Assembly: GCA_944390805.1 (NCBI GenBank)
Contig: CALXQW010000012.1
Coordinates: 1 to 49,163, forward strand
Reading direction: 5' to 3'
DNA from: an uncultured Opitutales bacterium
GTDB lineage: Bacteria > Verrucomicrobiota > Verrucomicrobiia > Opitutales > Intestinicryptomonadaceae
DNA: 49,163 bases
Program-made: the position numbers and the translations under genes
Part shown: positions 16,932-26,601 of the stretch, piece after piece
Layout: the number at the start of each line of letters is the position of its first letter
How positions within the stretch are numbered: position 1 is the stretch's first letter
The notes under the pieces: model-generated
Databases searched by the model: none
The model's input: only the letters and a program-made list of their open reading frames with translations
What the model was told of the DNA's origin: nothing

Positions 16932-18653
16932 GTGACATCCGCAGACGATTTTGTATTGCAGCTAATAGAGGATAAAAACCTCGCGACGGCAGACGCAATT
17001 GCCGCCGCCCGACAAAAGGCCTCAGAGGGCGCCAAGTCCGTAACCGACATAGATTCAAAGACGATAGACGAGCTTGTAAAGGAAGGCGTATTTACTTATG
17101 ACGCCGTTACTGCTCTGCTTTCTGAAGAATTTGGCGTGCCGGTTATGTCTCTTGACAACCTCACGATAGGCGAGGACGTAAAGAAGCTTATATCGAGGGA
17201 GGACTGCAAGAAGAATTGCGTCTTGCCCATAAGTGTTGACAACGGCGTTTTGACAATAGCCATAGCAGATCCGATGAACATGGATATGCTCGACAGCTTG
17301 AGCCATGTTCTTGGAATGACTTTAGACCAGCGTCTAGCCACCCCCGAGCAGATAAATAAAGCGATAGACTCCCATTACGGGGTAAACGCCTACGGAAATC
17401 TGTTTGGCGAGATGGAAAACGAGGTTGGTGGCGGTGCGATATCTGGTCTGCCTACCGGAAATGAGAAGGGAGTTTCAGAGGAGGAGGCTCCTATAATAAA
17501 ATATGTTTACAAGTTGATAACCGACGCCGTAAAGCGCAGGGCTTCAGATATTCATCTTGAGCCATTGGAGAAGAGGTTCAGGGTTCGCTACCGCATAGAC
17601 GGTGTTCTGCTCGAGGTGGAAAATCCGCCAAAGAGGTTGCAACCTTCAATACTTTCAAGGTTGAAGCTGATGGCGAACATTTCCATAGCCGAAAAACGTA
17701 TTCCGCAGGACGGCCGTATACAGATTGCCTTTAACGGTAAGGAGATAGACTTGCGTGTTTCAAGTTTGCCCACGGTTTATGGTGAGTCTATCGTCATGCG
17801 TATTCTCGACAAGGAGGGGTTGAGGCTTGGTCTGGTAGATTTGGGCTTCTTCTCCGACGACCAGGCCACATTTGAAAGAATTGTAAGTTTGGCGGACGGA
17901 ATATTTCTTGTTACTGGTCCGACGGGTTCTGGTAAGTCAACAACGCTGTATTCGGGCTTGAACTTCCTAAATAAACCAGACAGGAAAATCATCACGGTTG
18001 AGGATCCTGTTGAGTATCAGATGACTGGTATAAATCAGGTGCAGGTCAGAAAGGAAGTTGGAATGACTTTTGCTGCGGCTTTGCGCTCCATGTTGCGTCA
18101 GGCACCTAACATAATAATGATAGGTGAGATCCGCGACCTTGAAACTGCGGAAATAGCCATAAATGCATCGCTTACGGGCCATATGGTGTTCAGCACGCTG
18201 CATACCAACGACGCTCCCAGTGCGGTTACCCGACTTGTGGATATAGGCGTAAAGCCCTTCTTGGTCAGCGCTTCATTGCGCGCGGCGCTCGCCCAGCGAC
18301 TCGTAAGGAAAATTTGCACAAATTGCAAGGAGCCGGTAGATCCGGATATCAAGAGTTTGGAGGCACTTGGCATAAATGAGATAGAAGCTTCTGGAACTAC
18401 ATATTATGCGGGCAAAGGGTGTCCGAAGTGCCATGGGATAGGCTTTAAAGGGCGAATGGGCATATTTGAGATATTCCTTGTAAACGAGGAGATTCAGCAG
18501 ATGATATACGAAGGCAGAACCCTTGTTGAATTGCGCCAAAAAGCCAGAGAGTTAGGCATGAGGACCATGAGGGAGGACGGAATAAGGAAGGTGTCTAGCG
18601 GTTTGACGACGCCTTCGGAAATACTCAAAGTCTGCATGAACGAAGTAGAATAA
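16932..18653 (+). CDS. PilB/GspE-family assembly ATPase (first of tandem pair)
   Basis: This 573-residue hexameric ATPase belongs to the type IV pilus/type II secretion family, which powers pilin or pseudopilin assembly from the cytoplasm. The N-terminal 150 or so residues form an MshEN/GspE-N domain. The ATPase core has Walker [10 protein letters not shown] near residues 329-337, the Asp box [10 protein letters not shown], Walker [11 protein letters not shown] and the His box [11 protein letters not shown]. Four cysteines at 462, 465, 497 and 500 form the GspE/PilB zinc-binding subdomain. It starts at GTG with AAGGAGC upstream and is 19 bases before a second ATPase gene. Pilus versus secretion use cannot be separated from sequence alone. 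Confidence 0.93.
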   Translation: MTSADDFVLQLIEDKNLATADAIAAARQKASEGAKSVTDIDSKTIDELVKEGVFTYDAVTALLSEEFGVPVMSLDNLTIGEDVKKLISREDCKKNCVLPISVDNGVLTIAIADPMNMDMLDSLSHVLGMTLDQRLATPEQINKAIDSHYGVNAYGNLFGEMENEVGGGAISGLPTGNEKGVSEEEAPIIKYVYKLITDAVKRRASDIHLEPLEKRFRVRYRIDGVLLEVENPPKRLQPSILSRLKLMANISIAEKRIPQDGRIQIAFNGKEIDLRVSSLPTVYGESIVMRILDKEGLRLGLVDLGFFSDDQATFERIVSLADGIFLVTGPTGSGKSTTLYSGLNFLNKPDRKIITVEDPVEYQMTGINQVQVRKEVGMTFAAALRSMLRQAPNIIMIGEIRDLETAEIAINASLTGHMVFSTLHTNDAPSAVTRLVDIGVKPFLVSASLRAALAQRLVRKICTNCKEPVDPDIKSLEALGINEIEASGTTYYAGKGCPKCHGIGFKGRMGIFEIFLVNEEIQQMIYEGRTLVELRQKARELGMRTMREDGIRKVSSGLTTPSEILKVCMNEVE

Positions 18654-18672
18654 CTTTCAAAGGGGCAACACA

Positions 18673-20355
18673 ATGTTTGAAGACCATAATGATTCCATTT
18701 ACGAAATAGCCCTAAAGGCGAATCTTCTCGATAAGGCTCAGCTCGACGAGCTTGACGAGACGCGTCAGAATACGGGCAAGAGCCTTGCCGACGCCATAGT
18801 CGACAGTACTCTTGTAGAGAAGACGAAACTTTTGGAGGCGGTAGCAGAGTATCTCGGATATGAATTTACAGCAAATCCGCCGTCGGAGATTCCTCCGGAT
18901 GTAAGTTCATTATTGAAGCCGGACATAGCCAGAAACTACGGTGTAGTTCCGATATCGTCGGACGATTCCTCCGTAACGCTTTTGGCGAAAGATCCTTTTA
19001 ACAGTTCCATAATAGACGACCTGACATTCTCTTTAAATAAAGATGTAAGGTTGCTTGTGGCGGATCCAGACTATGTTGATCTGCTAATACGCAACTGTTA
19101 CGGCGAGGAAAACGCCAGCATGGACGATATTCTCTCGGAGATATCGGACATGGGCATAGACGATCCCAGCGATGTCCAAGAGATAACCAATATGGCCAAC
19201 GAGACGCCTATAATACGTTTCGTGAATTTGATATTGCAGCAGGCCATTAAGGACAAGGCGTCCGACATTCACTTTGAGCCGTTTGAAGATTTATTCCGCA
19301 TAAGGTATCGTATAGACGGTGCTCTTTACGAGATGGCGCCGCCGCCAAAGAACTTGGCGCTCCCTGTAATTTCGCGTGTTAAGGTTTTGGCAAATTTGAA
19401 CATAGCAGAGCACCGCATTCCGCAGGACGGCCGTATAAAGTTGACGATAGCGGGGCGTCCGGTAGATTTGCGTGTATCAACGCTGCCGACGCAGTTTGGA
19501 GAGAGCGTTGTGTTGCGTGTTCTCGACAAGACTGTAGTCAATCTTGATCTTACCAAGTTGAGCATGACGGACGAGCTTATGGAAAACATACGCCGTCTGG
19601 TGAAGATGCCCAATGGAATATTTATAGTAACTGGTCCTACTGGTTCCGGAAAGACAACAACGCTTTACAGTGCCTTGCGCGAGGTCAACACGGTTGATAT
19701 AAAGATACTTACTGCGGAGGATCCTGTTGAGTACGAGATAGACGGAATCATGCAGGTTCAGATAAACCACCATGTTGGGTTGGACTTTGCCAGAGCGCTT
19801 AGGGCGTTCTTGCGTCAGGACCCCGACAAGATAATGGTCGGTGAGATTCGAGACCTTGAGACTGCGCAGATAGCGGTGCAGGCGTCGCTTACCGGACACG
19901 TTGTTCTGGCGACGCTCCACACGAACGACTCCCCCGGAGCTGTTACCCGTCTTATGGATATGGGCTTGGAACCCTTCCTTATAGCGGCGTCGCTTGAGGG
20001 TGTGCTTGGTCAGAGGCTTGTCAGAAAGATTTGCACGAGCTGCCGTATGGCGTATGAGCCCAACCAGGAACTTATAGACATGCTTGGCGTTGATCCGATA
20101 GAGATAGCGGACAAGCAGTTTTTCATGGGTAAAGGTTGTCCGCTTTGTACCCAGACCGGGTACAAGGGCAGGCAAGGCCTCTATGAGCTTCTCTTGATAA
20201 AGGACGCTATGCGCGAGCTTATAACAAATAGAGCTCCTACGCTTGTTTTGAAACAAAAGGCAATTGAGATGGGAATGAGAACTTTAAGAGACGACGGTTT
20301 GCGCGCGATATTCGATGGAGCCACAACTGTTGAGGAGGTTCTCAAATACACCTAA
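18673..20355 (+). CDS. PilB/GspE-family assembly ATPase (second of tandem pair)
   Basis: This 560-residue paralogue of the preceding gene is also a complete ATPase. It has an N-terminal MshEN domain, Walker [16 protein letters not shown] near residue 322, the Asp box [10 protein letters not shown], Walker [11 protein letters not shown] and the His box [11 protein letters not shown]. The zinc cysteines are at 454, 457, 489 and 492. It follows the first ATPase by 19 bases, with AAAGGGGC before the ATG, and precedes a PilC-like gene. The middle linker is more acidic than in the first copy ([20 protein letters not shown]). Both copies keep all catalytic motifs, so neither is an obvious pseudo-ATPase. 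Confidence 0.93.
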   Translation: MFEDHNDSIYEIALKANLLDKAQLDELDETRQNTGKSLADAIVDSTLVEKTKLLEAVAEYLGYEFTANPPSEIPPDVSSLLKPDIARNYGVVPISSDDSSVTLLAKDPFNSSIIDDLTFSLNKDVRLLVADPDYVDLLIRNCYGEENASMDDILSEISDMGIDDPSDVQEITNMANETPIIRFVNLILQQAIKDKASDIHFEPFEDLFRIRYRIDGALYEMAPPPKNLALPVISRVKVLANLNIAEHRIPQDGRIKLTIAGRPVDLRVSTLPTQFGESVVLRVLDKTVVNLDLTKLSMTDELMENIRRLVKMPNGIFIVTGPTGSGKTTTLYSALREVNTVDIKILTAEDPVEYEIDGIMQVQINHHVGLDFARALRAFLRQDPDKIMVGEIRDLETAQIAVQASLTGHVVLATLHTNDSPGAVTRLMDMGLEPFLIAASLEGVLGQRLVRKICTSCRMAYEPNQELIDMLGVDPIEIADKQFFMGKGCPLCTQTGYKGRQGLYELLLIKDAMRELITNRAPTLVLKQKAIEMGMRTLRDDGLRAIFDGATTVEEVLKYT

Positions 20356-20420
20356 GTTTGAACTTGAACTTTTATAAAAGACAAAATATCAATAATAAAT
20401 CCAACCCGTATTAACCCCTT

Positions 20421-21659
20421 ATGGCAAAATTCAAATATACCGCAATAGACAAGTCGGGAAACGAGGTTAGCAGCGTAATAGAGGCAACTTCGGAATCCCG
20501 CGCAAAGAGCGAGCTTTCCTCGCGCGGACTCAACGTAACTAAAATTTCCGAATTGCTTGTTACAGACAAGCCCGCTGCAAAGAAGCGCACAAAACCGTTT
20601 TTTGGTACTGGAGTAACCAATGAGAATGTAACGATATTCTCCCGTCAGCTGGCTACGCTGCTAAAGGCAGGTCTTCCATTGCTGAAGGCTTTGGAGGTTA
20701 TAGCAAAGCAGGAGAAGAACCCGTATTTTCAGGCTATAATAGAAAAGCTTTGCGACAATGTAAAGACCGGTAATAAGTTTTCTGAGGGTCTTACGCAGTT
20801 TCCAAAGGTGTTCGACCATCTTTACATAAACATGGCGCGCGCTGGTGAAGCCGGCGGCGTGCTGGATGTTGTTTTGGATAGAGTTGCAACCTTCCAGGAA
20901 AAGGCTATCAAAACTAAGAATAAGGTAAAATCGGCGATGGTTTACCCGATAGTTATCTTGTTTGTAGCCTTCATAATAGTTGGCATACTTATGGTATTCG
21001 TCGTGCCGAAGTTCCAGCAGATATTTGCAGACATGCTTGGAGGAGCTCCCATGCCTGCTCTTACCCAGTTTGTTATAGATATATCGCACTTCATGCAGGA
21101 GAATGTATTGGCAACTCTTGCCATCATTGCTGCGGTAATAATATTTATAAAGCTGATATTCAAAACCAAATTTGGTATTAGGGCGTGGGATACGTTTACG
21201 CTCAAAGGACCGAAAATTGGAGATCTGGTTATGAAGTCAACGGTAGCGCGCTTCACGAGAACTTTTGGAACGCTGTTGGCTTCCGGCGTGCCGATTTTGG
21301 ACGCGTTGCAGATTACACAGGGTACTATTAAGAATTCTGTGGTTGCCGGAGCTCTCCAGCGCGTGCATGACCGCGTAAGAGACGGTGAGGGCCTGTCTAC
21401 TCCGTTAACGCAGCAGAAGCTCTTCCCAAGCATGGTAACCAGTATGATAGAAGTCGGTGAAGAAACCGGACAGTTGCCAGAGATGTTAAACCGTGTGGCA
21501 GACAACTACGACGAAGAGGTAGATAACGCCGTAGGATCAATAACGGCAATCATAGAGCCTATAATGATAGTATTTATGGCTATAGTTGTGGGTACCATAG
21601 TTATAGCTTTGTTCCTGCCAATTATTCAGATCATTCAGAAACTTACTGGTGGCGCATAG
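20421..21659 (+). CDS. PilC/GspF-type inner-membrane platform protein
   Basis: This 412-residue polytopic inner-membrane protein anchors the pilus or type II secretion assembly ATPase. It has two cytoplasmic T2SSF repeats: the first starts at about residue 70 (FSRQLATLLKAGLPLLKALEVI) and the second at about residue 272 (FTRTFGTLLASGVPILDALQIT). Hydrophobic segments lie near residues 174-198, 224-246 and 380-404. The N-terminal MAKFKYTAIDKSGNEV is characteristic of the family. No Shine-Dalgarno sequence is visible before the ATG (ttaacccctt precedes it). The gene ends the operon before a strong terminator. No pilin gene is in the window. Confidence 0.93.
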   Translation: MAKFKYTAIDKSGNEVSSVIEATSESRAKSELSSRGLNVTKISELLVTDKPAAKKRTKPFFGTGVTNENVTIFSRQLATLLKAGLPLLKALEVIAKQEKNPYFQAIIEKLCDNVKTGNKFSEGLTQFPKVFDHLYINMARAGEAGGVLDVVLDRVATFQEKAIKTKNKVKSAMVYPIVILFVAFIIVGILMVFVVPKFQQIFADMLGGAPMPALTQFVIDISHFMQENVLATLAIIAAVIIFIKLIFKTKFGIRAWDTFTLKGPKIGDLVMKSTVARFTRTFGTLLASGVPILDALQITQGTIKNSVVAGALQRVHDRVRDGEGLSTPLTQQKLFPSMVTSMIEVGEETGQLPEMLNRVADNYDEEVDNAVGSITAIIEPIMIVFMAIVVGTIVIALFLPIIQIIQKLTGGA

Positions 21660-21726
21660 TAGTTCTATGGCGTGCCGGCAGGTATTAATACTAAAAGGTC
21701 GGCATTTCTGTTAGGCTTAAAATTTA

Positions 21727-21758
21727 AGGTCGAAAGATTATATCTTTCGACCTTTTTT
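21727..21758 (+). terminator. Strong intrinsic terminator after the pilC-like gene
   Basis: A perfect 12-bp stem (aggtcgaaagat / atctttcgacct) with a 3-base loop is followed by a run of T residues. On the opposite strand the stem is followed by an AT-rich stretch, so it may also stop read-through from the converging ppx-end operon. The rest of the 21660-21945 gap is AT-rich and I see no other element in it. Confidence 0.9.
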
Positions 21759-21945
21759 ATTCTATGACATCATAGACCCTGGCTTTATATTCAAAGTTTT
21801 TTTAGCCTATTTTACGGTGTATATTGTATCTTTTAGAAAGTAGAACAGTTCAAGTGCCTTTAGGCTATGTGCACTAGATAAAAAATATGTGAACAACAGA
21901 AATATACAGGGAAAATTAAGAGTTTTTTAGAAGGCGAATTTCTTA

Positions 21946-22899
21946 TTATATACAGCTGAAGTCTTCTATCATTGCAACTCCATAGCGCAGACTTCTGAAA
22001 GTATGGTATATCTTTGACTTACCGCAATACTTCATAAGAGACATTATACATACGAGAGCCGCCGGAAGTATATCTGCTCTGTTTACATCTATCTTGTAAG
22101 TTTTTGCGCGTTCTTGCAGCGGCATAGAAATCATATCTTTTAAGAGGGTATCTATAAAGGCGATGTCTATTGCATTAGGGCAATTGTCAACTTGTAGGCC
22201 GTTCATCTTTGCCGATATGATTCTTACCGCGCTTAAAGCCCCACCAGAACCTATAAGAAAATTGATCTTATTTGGAATAGTCCAAGAAAGGAGGGTTTGA
22301 AGGCAGAAATCTTCGCAGGCTGAAATTTTCTCTGTGGCGGAGGTTTTGCATGAGTCTGATAATGAAAATTTCTCCTCAAGTCTTACAGCACCTAAAGGAA
22401 AACTGCATCTCTTTAGCAGATTTGCTGAGCAGATATCTTGTTTTCCAGATGCCAACTCAAGGCTTCCGCCGCCTATATCCATAAATAGAACGTCGCCATC
22501 TGTATGGGGCAGGGAAGTGTCGCTCATAGCCCCCATGAAAGACAGCAGAGCCTCAGTCTCTCCGCTTATAATCTTTATCTTGGCATTGCAAAGACGATAT
22601 ATTTCGTCTGCGATAAATTTGCCATTTTGCGCGGAACGCAGGGCAGATGTGCCAACGCAGCGTAGCTCAAAAGGTTTTTTTAAAGACTCTGCCAGTTTTA
22701 CAAATTCTTTTATGCATCTTGCGGTTTTCTGAGCAGAATCATCTGCAAGCCCGCCGCCTTTGCATATTCTGTTTGCTACAGACCTTTCTAAAATTGGTAA
22801 AATGATTCCCGTGGCAGTTTTATCAGCCAGAAGGCATTTTGTTGTATTTGATCCAACATCTACAACAAGCAGAGTTCTATTATCCTTATTTCCCTGCAT
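21946..22899 (-). CDS. Ppx/GppA-family phosphatase
   Basis: This 317-residue protein of the ASKHA fold is likely an exopolyphosphatase or guanosine pentaphosphate phosphohydrolase. The N-terminal VVDVGSNTTKCLLAD is the phosphate-1 motif. SGETEALLSFMGAM near residues 113-126 and DIGGGSLELASG near residues 141-152 are the remaining signature loops. It is about the length of the single-domain Ppx proteins (near 310 residues) and lacks the C-terminal HD domain of E. coli Ppx. It starts 6 bases after the rsmI stop and is the last gene of the minus-strand operon. Polyphosphate and pppGpp activities cannot be told apart by sequence alone. Confidence 0.9.
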   Translation of the reverse strand: MQGNKDNRTLLVVDVGSNTTKCLLADKTATGIILPILERSVANRICKGGGLADDSAQKTARCIKEFVKLAESLKKPFELRCVGTSALRSAQNGKFIADEIYRLCNAKIKIISGETEALLSFMGAMSDTSLPHTDGDVLFMDIGGGSLELASGKQDICSANLLKRCSFPLGAVRLEEKFSLSDSCKTSATEKISACEDFCLQTLLSWTIPNKINFLIGSGGALSAVRIISAKMNGLQVDNCPNAIDIAFIDTLLKDMISMPLQERAKTYKIDVNRADILPAALVCIMSLMKYCGKSKIYHTFRSLRYGVAMIEDFSCI

Positions 22900-22905
22900 A
22901 TATTG

Positions 22906-23595
22906 CTAAAGTTCGAAAGATTCCGGCGCTATAAGTACCGTAAATTCCCCCTTTGTATTGCTTTTCTTTAGCCTTTCGCAAACATCGCTCAGCCGGCCAA
23001 CAAAGAAGGTTTCATGCAACTTGCTTATCTCCTTTGCAAAACAAACATATCTATCCGTACCTAGAACCTCAAGAGCATCGTCGGCAAATTTCTCTATCCT
23101 GTGGGGAGACTCGTAGAATACAAGAGTATGCGGAAAGACTTTGTACTTTTCAAAAAAGTTCTTGCGTGCTGAAGTCTTTGCCGGAAGAAAGCCCACAAAT
23201 AAAAATGAATCGCTCGGAAGGCCCGACGCCGATAATGCCGCTACAAATGCGCATGGTCCCGCTACCGGAATTACATTTACCGCCTCTTTGCGGCATAACC
23301 TAACTATCCTGAAGCCCGGATCGCTCACACATGGAGTTCCTGCATCGGAAATCAGCCCGACATTCTTGCCAGACTTTAACTTCTCCAAAATCATTGGCGC
23401 AACCACTCTTTCTCTTGAATCCTCATATACCACAAGTTGCGCGGAAATACCGAATTTCTTTAGCAGAGCAGAGCTTGGCCTGGTGTCTTCACAGGCTATT
23501 AAATCGCAATTTTTTAGCGTTTCAACGGCGCGCGGAGAGAAATCTCCCAAATTTCCAATGGGTGTTGCAACCACATAGAGAGTTCCGTAATCCAT
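22906..23595 (-). CDS. rsmI: 16S rRNA (cytidine-1402 2'-O) methyltransferase
   Basis: The enzyme methylates the ribose of C1402 in 16S rRNA using S-adenosylmethionine. The N-terminal LYVVATPIGNLGDFSPRAVETL is the near-invariant RsmI/YraL signature. EDTRPSSALLKKFGI near residues 36-50, SDAGTPCVSDPGF near residues 83-95 and FYESPHRI near residues 160-167 also match. The protein has 229 residues and ends soon after the tetrapyrrole-methylase fold, so it lacks the extra C-terminal domain of the 286-residue E. coli enzyme. It lies 12 bases after folK. Confidence 0.95.
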   Translation of the reverse strand: MDYGTLYVVATPIGNLGDFSPRAVETLKNCDLIACEDTRPSSALLKKFGISAQLVVYEDSRERVVAPMILEKLKSGKNVGLISDAGTPCVSDPGFRIVRLCRKEAVNVIPVAGPCAFVAALSASGLPSDSFLFVGFLPAKTSARKNFFEKYKVFPHTLVFYESPHRIEKFADDALEVLGTDRYVCFAKEISKLHETFFVGRLSDVCERLKKSNTKGEFTVLIAPESFEL

Positions 23596-23607
23596 ATATA
23601 AAATATT

Positions 23608-24093
23608 CTAAAACCCGCAAAATATGCGTTCCTTACGGCACCTCTTTAGCAGAATGCTCTTGAAATCTGCAAGCGTATCAGAATCAAAGGCGCCGGCATC
23701 GAGCAGATCAAGAAGGGGCGTTATTACAAAATCTCTCTCCTGCCAGCGCGGATGCGGAATTGTTAATGTTTCGTCGTTAATCTCGGCATTGTCGTAGAAT
23801 ATTATGTCTATGTCAGCCTCGCGGGGCGCGTCTTTAAAGGGCTTTTGCTTTCTTCCAAGCTGTGCCTCGACACGCTTACATTGATTTAACAACTCAAATG
23901 GATCCAAATCTGTAAACCCAAATAAGGCTGCATTTAGAAAGTCCCTCTGGTCGGCATAGCCCACAGGCTTTGTCTCATAGACCCTCGATTTGCCTCTAAT
24001 ATCTATAAAATCCTCCAAAAGTACAGCCGCACGCACCAAGTTTTCCCTGCGGTTGCCTATATTTGAACCTATCGCTATAAATACCTTTTTCAT
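23608..24093 (-). CDS. folK: 2-amino-4-hydroxy-6-hydroxymethyldihydropteridine pyrophosphokinase
   Basis: HPPK transfers pyrophosphate from ATP to 6-hydroxymethyl-7,8-dihydropterin in folate synthesis. The protein has 161 residues, the normal size. The N-terminal FIAIGSNIGNRRENL, the VYETKPVGYADQRDFLNAAL segment (pterin site) and the metal-binding PREADIDIIFY near residues 90-100 are all present, as is IPHPRWQERDFVITPL. The usual RTLDLDI form of the metal motif is changed to READIDI but keeps both Asp residues. Its start overlaps the folB stop by 4 bases. Confidence 0.95.
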   Translation of the reverse strand: MKKVFIAIGSNIGNRRENLVRAAVLLEDFIDIRGKSRVYETKPVGYADQRDFLNAALFGFTDLDPFELLNQCKRVEAQLGRKQKPFKDAPREADIDIIFYDNAEINDETLTIPHPRWQERDFVITPLLDLLDAGAFDSDTLADFKSILLKRCRKERIFCGF

Positions 24094-24464
24094 TTTAAAT
24101 AATCTCCGCGTTTTCTTGAAATTTCAACACATACGCCGTCAAAGTCGTAGGGTAAATCCTTAACGCGCTTTGTTACGCGCACGTCAACCTCAAGAAGATT
24201 TGAAAACCTTACAAATAATCTTTCGGCTATCTTATCGGCAAGACGCTCTATAAGCTTAACGCTTTCTCCCTTTATTACACCCTCTATTATTCCCATTACG
24301 GCAGGGTAATCTATTGTCTCATCGAGCTTGTCTGTCTTGCAGGAAGATTGTAAATTTGCATGCAAAACGGCGGAAACTTCAAACTGGGTTTCCTCATCGC
24401 GTTCCGCGGCAAAACAGCCGTGCTTGCCAGCACACCTGAAATTTTTTATAGTCAGAGTATCCAT
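24090..24464 (-). CDS. folB: Dihydroneopterin aldolase
   Basis: The enzyme cleaves 7,8-dihydroneopterin to 6-hydroxymethyldihydropterin and glycolaldehyde, the step before FolK. It has 124 residues, the usual size. GKHGCFAAERDEETQFEV near residues 13-30 carries the catalytic Glu, LDETIDYPAVMGIIEGVI near residues 47-64 is conserved in the family, and LIERLADKIAERL near residues 71-83 is the family helix. The Lys-rich VRVTKRVKDLP follows where the catalytic Lys is expected, although the usual KP pair is not clear. The start overlaps folP by 13 bases and the stop overlaps folK by 4. Confidence 0.9.
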   Translation of the reverse strand: MDTLTIKNFRCAGKHGCFAAERDEETQFEVSAVLHANLQSSCKTDKLDETIDYPAVMGIIEGVIKGESVKLIERLADKIAERLFVRFSNLLEVDVRVTKRVKDLPYDFDGVCVEISRKRGDYLK

Positions 24465-25321
24465 TTTTCCGGAGAGTTTATCGCTTCAAATATTTTTAGC
24501 GCAATCACATTTTTCTCGACATTGTGCACGCGTATTATGTCTGCCGATCCTGAAAATATGGCATATAGGTTTGCAAAGGCGGTTTCGTCGTCGCGCTCGT
24601 GTGGCGGGCGGCCTGTTATAGCGCCGAGAGTCCTTTTCCTGGATAATCCAAGCAATATAGGATACCCCAATTTCTTTAGCATTCCCATATTCTTTAAGAT
24701 CTCAAGGTTCTGCGCGGCACTTTTGCCAAATCCGAATCCTGGGTCCAAAACTATGGAGTCTTTGTCAACTCCAGATTCTATGCACAATCTTGCGCTATCT
24801 TTTAAAGAATCTGAGATTTTTTCCAATATATTTTCTCTTTCAGCAATAGGTGAATCAAAGCAATTGTGCATAAGCACGATAGGCGCTTTAGTCTGTGCCG
24901 CTACTATGGCCATTGGAGATGAAGCCCCGTCTGATGCCATTTCGTATCTTGCGCCGAGAACATCATTTATCAGGTCTGCTCCGGCTTCTATTGCAGCCAT
25001 TGCCACTTTGCTCTTGTAGGTGTCTATTGATATGGGAATATCTGGGAATTCTTTTCTAACTGCCTTTAAAGATGGCATTAGCCTGTCAAGCTCTTCCTGT
25101 TCTGAGATCTTTACGCAGTCCGGCCGGGTCGACTCCGCTCCCATGTCTATTATGTCGGCTCCTTGTCCGACTATATCGGCAGCCCGTCTGAGAGCCAGAT
25201 CTGGCGTGGTAAAACTTCCGCCGTCGGAAAAAGAATCAGGTGTAAGGTTCAATATTCCCATAACCAGAACTTTTTTCCCGGCCTTTCCTATATTTCTTGA
25301 ATGCGGACTTTTTAGAATCAT
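24452..25321 (-). CDS. folP: Dihydropteroate synthase
   Basis: This enzyme joins hydroxymethyldihydropterin pyrophosphate to p-aminobenzoate. The TIM-barrel signatures are clear in its 289 residues: MGILNLTPDSFSDGG near residues 21-35, DMGAESTRPD near residues 59-68, ISIDTYKSKVA near residues 96-106, INDVLG near residues 118-123, and the phosphate-binding DPGFGFGKSAAQNL near residues 177-190. The start overlaps the stop of the TPR gene by 4 bases, so folate genes are translationally coupled behind a TonB energy-transduction module, an unusual arrangement. Confidence 0.96.
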   Translation of the reverse strand: MILKSPHSRNIGKAGKKVLVMGILNLTPDSFSDGGSFTTPDLALRRAADIVGQGADIIDMGAESTRPDCVKISEQEELDRLMPSLKAVRKEFPDIPISIDTYKSKVAMAAIEAGADLINDVLGARYEMASDGASSPMAIVAAQTKAPIVLMHNCFDSPIAERENILEKISDSLKDSARLCIESGVDKDSIVLDPGFGFGKSAAQNLEILKNMGMLKKLGYPILLGLSRKRTLGAITGRPPHERDDETAFANLYAIFSGSADIIRVHNVEKNVIALKIFEAINSPEKWIL

Positions 25322-26601
25322 TTTCCCGATTTCAATATTTCTATGTATCTTCTCAACTCTTCAGATGGAGACTCTCCATTTAACCTTTCGAGAATTTCTA
25401 TTGCCCGCTCACGTTCAGACAAAGATATATAGCAAGCAGCCGCGCGCAGCAAAGACGCTCTCTTATAACGCCCATTTTTTGCGCATATCTCATAGCGAAT
25501 TATTGCACTTCTGTATTTGCCCTGGCTCTTTAAAAAGTTTGCTTCAGCGAAGTTTGCCGCAGGGCTTTCCTCGTCGTAGGACAATATCTTTTTTGAAAGC
25601 TCCTTAATGGCGTCCTCTGGAGCGTTTCTTGCAGTCATTGACTCAAGCTTGCATTCCATGGCAGATATCTTTACGTCATCTGGAATGTTTTTCGCAGAGG
25701 AGAGTTTGTCGCAGAGCTTCTCGGACAATTCGTATTCTCCTGCCGCCAACAACGCCCGAGCCGCCCTGGCAAGATTTTTCGGATTTCCGGGCTTATTTGA
25801 ACTTATAAGATTTATATAAATATCGGCGCAATCGCGGTATAGGCCAAGATTGTAATACACCATGGCAGCCTCTTCCGCACGTGAATCCGGACGGCAGCCA
25901 AAATTCCCCGATGCCTCCCAAACTGCCGCCGCCTCTTTGAATTCTTCTGCTCTTGCCAGTGCCGCAAATAATAACTCCCACGATCTTGAATCTTTTGGGT
26001 CTTGCGACAATAAAAATTTAAGCTCGTCCGCCGCGTATTTATAGTCTCCATTGGCGATGGATATTTCTGCCGACAGATTCCCAAACTGCCTTGATTTTGC
26101 ACCGTATGAACATATTAGCCCAATTCGGCATGCATCCAAAGCGGCGCGGTAATCTCCGCGCTTAAAATGCGTTCTTGCGGCAATAAGCAGTAGGTCTTTA
26201 TCTTGTAACCCGCATAGCTCCATGGCTTTTTCCAACTGTGGCATAAGTTCATCATGGGGGCTATTGCATGCATCGAGAGACAAAACCAGGTTCTTTGCCG
26301 CAGATGTAAATTCCGGGAATTTTTCTAGTGCAGTATTAAAGCTCTTTGCCGCCTCTCTATATTTTCCTGCCTGTGCGTATAGGCAGCCAAGATTGTAGTG
26401 AGAACCCGCTTTAGCCTCTTGCGTGGAGCAGAATTTTTCCATCTCGGATATTTTTTCTTCCTCACTTTGTAGTTCCTGAATTTTTCTAGCCATCTTTGCC
26501 TCTTTGTCGGAGAGCTCCGGGTGCGCTCCAACAGCTTGCGCAATGGAAATTGCATGCAGGCACATTACAAAGAAAATAAATGTCTTAAGAATCGTATTCA
26601 T
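25318..26601 (-). CDS. Secreted TPR-repeat protein of the TonB module
   Basis: This 427-residue protein has an N-terminal signal peptide (hydrophobic to about residue 24, ending near AQA) and then degenerate tetratricopeptide repeats through most of its length. Examples are SHYNLGCLYAQAGKYREAAKSFNTAL near residue 70 and FLKSQGKYRSAIIRYEICAK near residue 365. It is probably periplasmic and a protein-protein interaction scaffold. In Vibrio TonB2/TtpC clusters a TPR protein occupies the same place after tonB. Both ends overlap neighbouring genes by 4 bases. Confidence 0.8.
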   Translation of the reverse strand: MNTILKTFIFFVMCLHAISIAQAVGAHPELSDKEAKMARKIQELQSEEEKISEMEKFCSTQEAKAGSHYNLGCLYAQAGKYREAAKSFNTALEKFPEFTSAAKNLVLSLDACNSPHDELMPQLEKAMELCGLQDKDLLLIAARTHFKRGDYRAALDACRIGLICSYGAKSRQFGNLSAEISIANGDYKYAADELKFLLSQDPKDSRSWELLFAALARAEEFKEAAAVWEASGNFGCRPDSRAEEAAMVYYNLGLYRDCADIYINLISSNKPGNPKNLARAARALLAAGEYELSEKLCDKLSSAKNIPDDVKISAMECKLESMTARNAPEDAIKELSKKILSYDEESPAANFAEANFLKSQGKYRSAIIRYEICAKNGRYKRASLLRAAACYISLSERERAIEILERLNGESPSEELRRYIEILKSGK

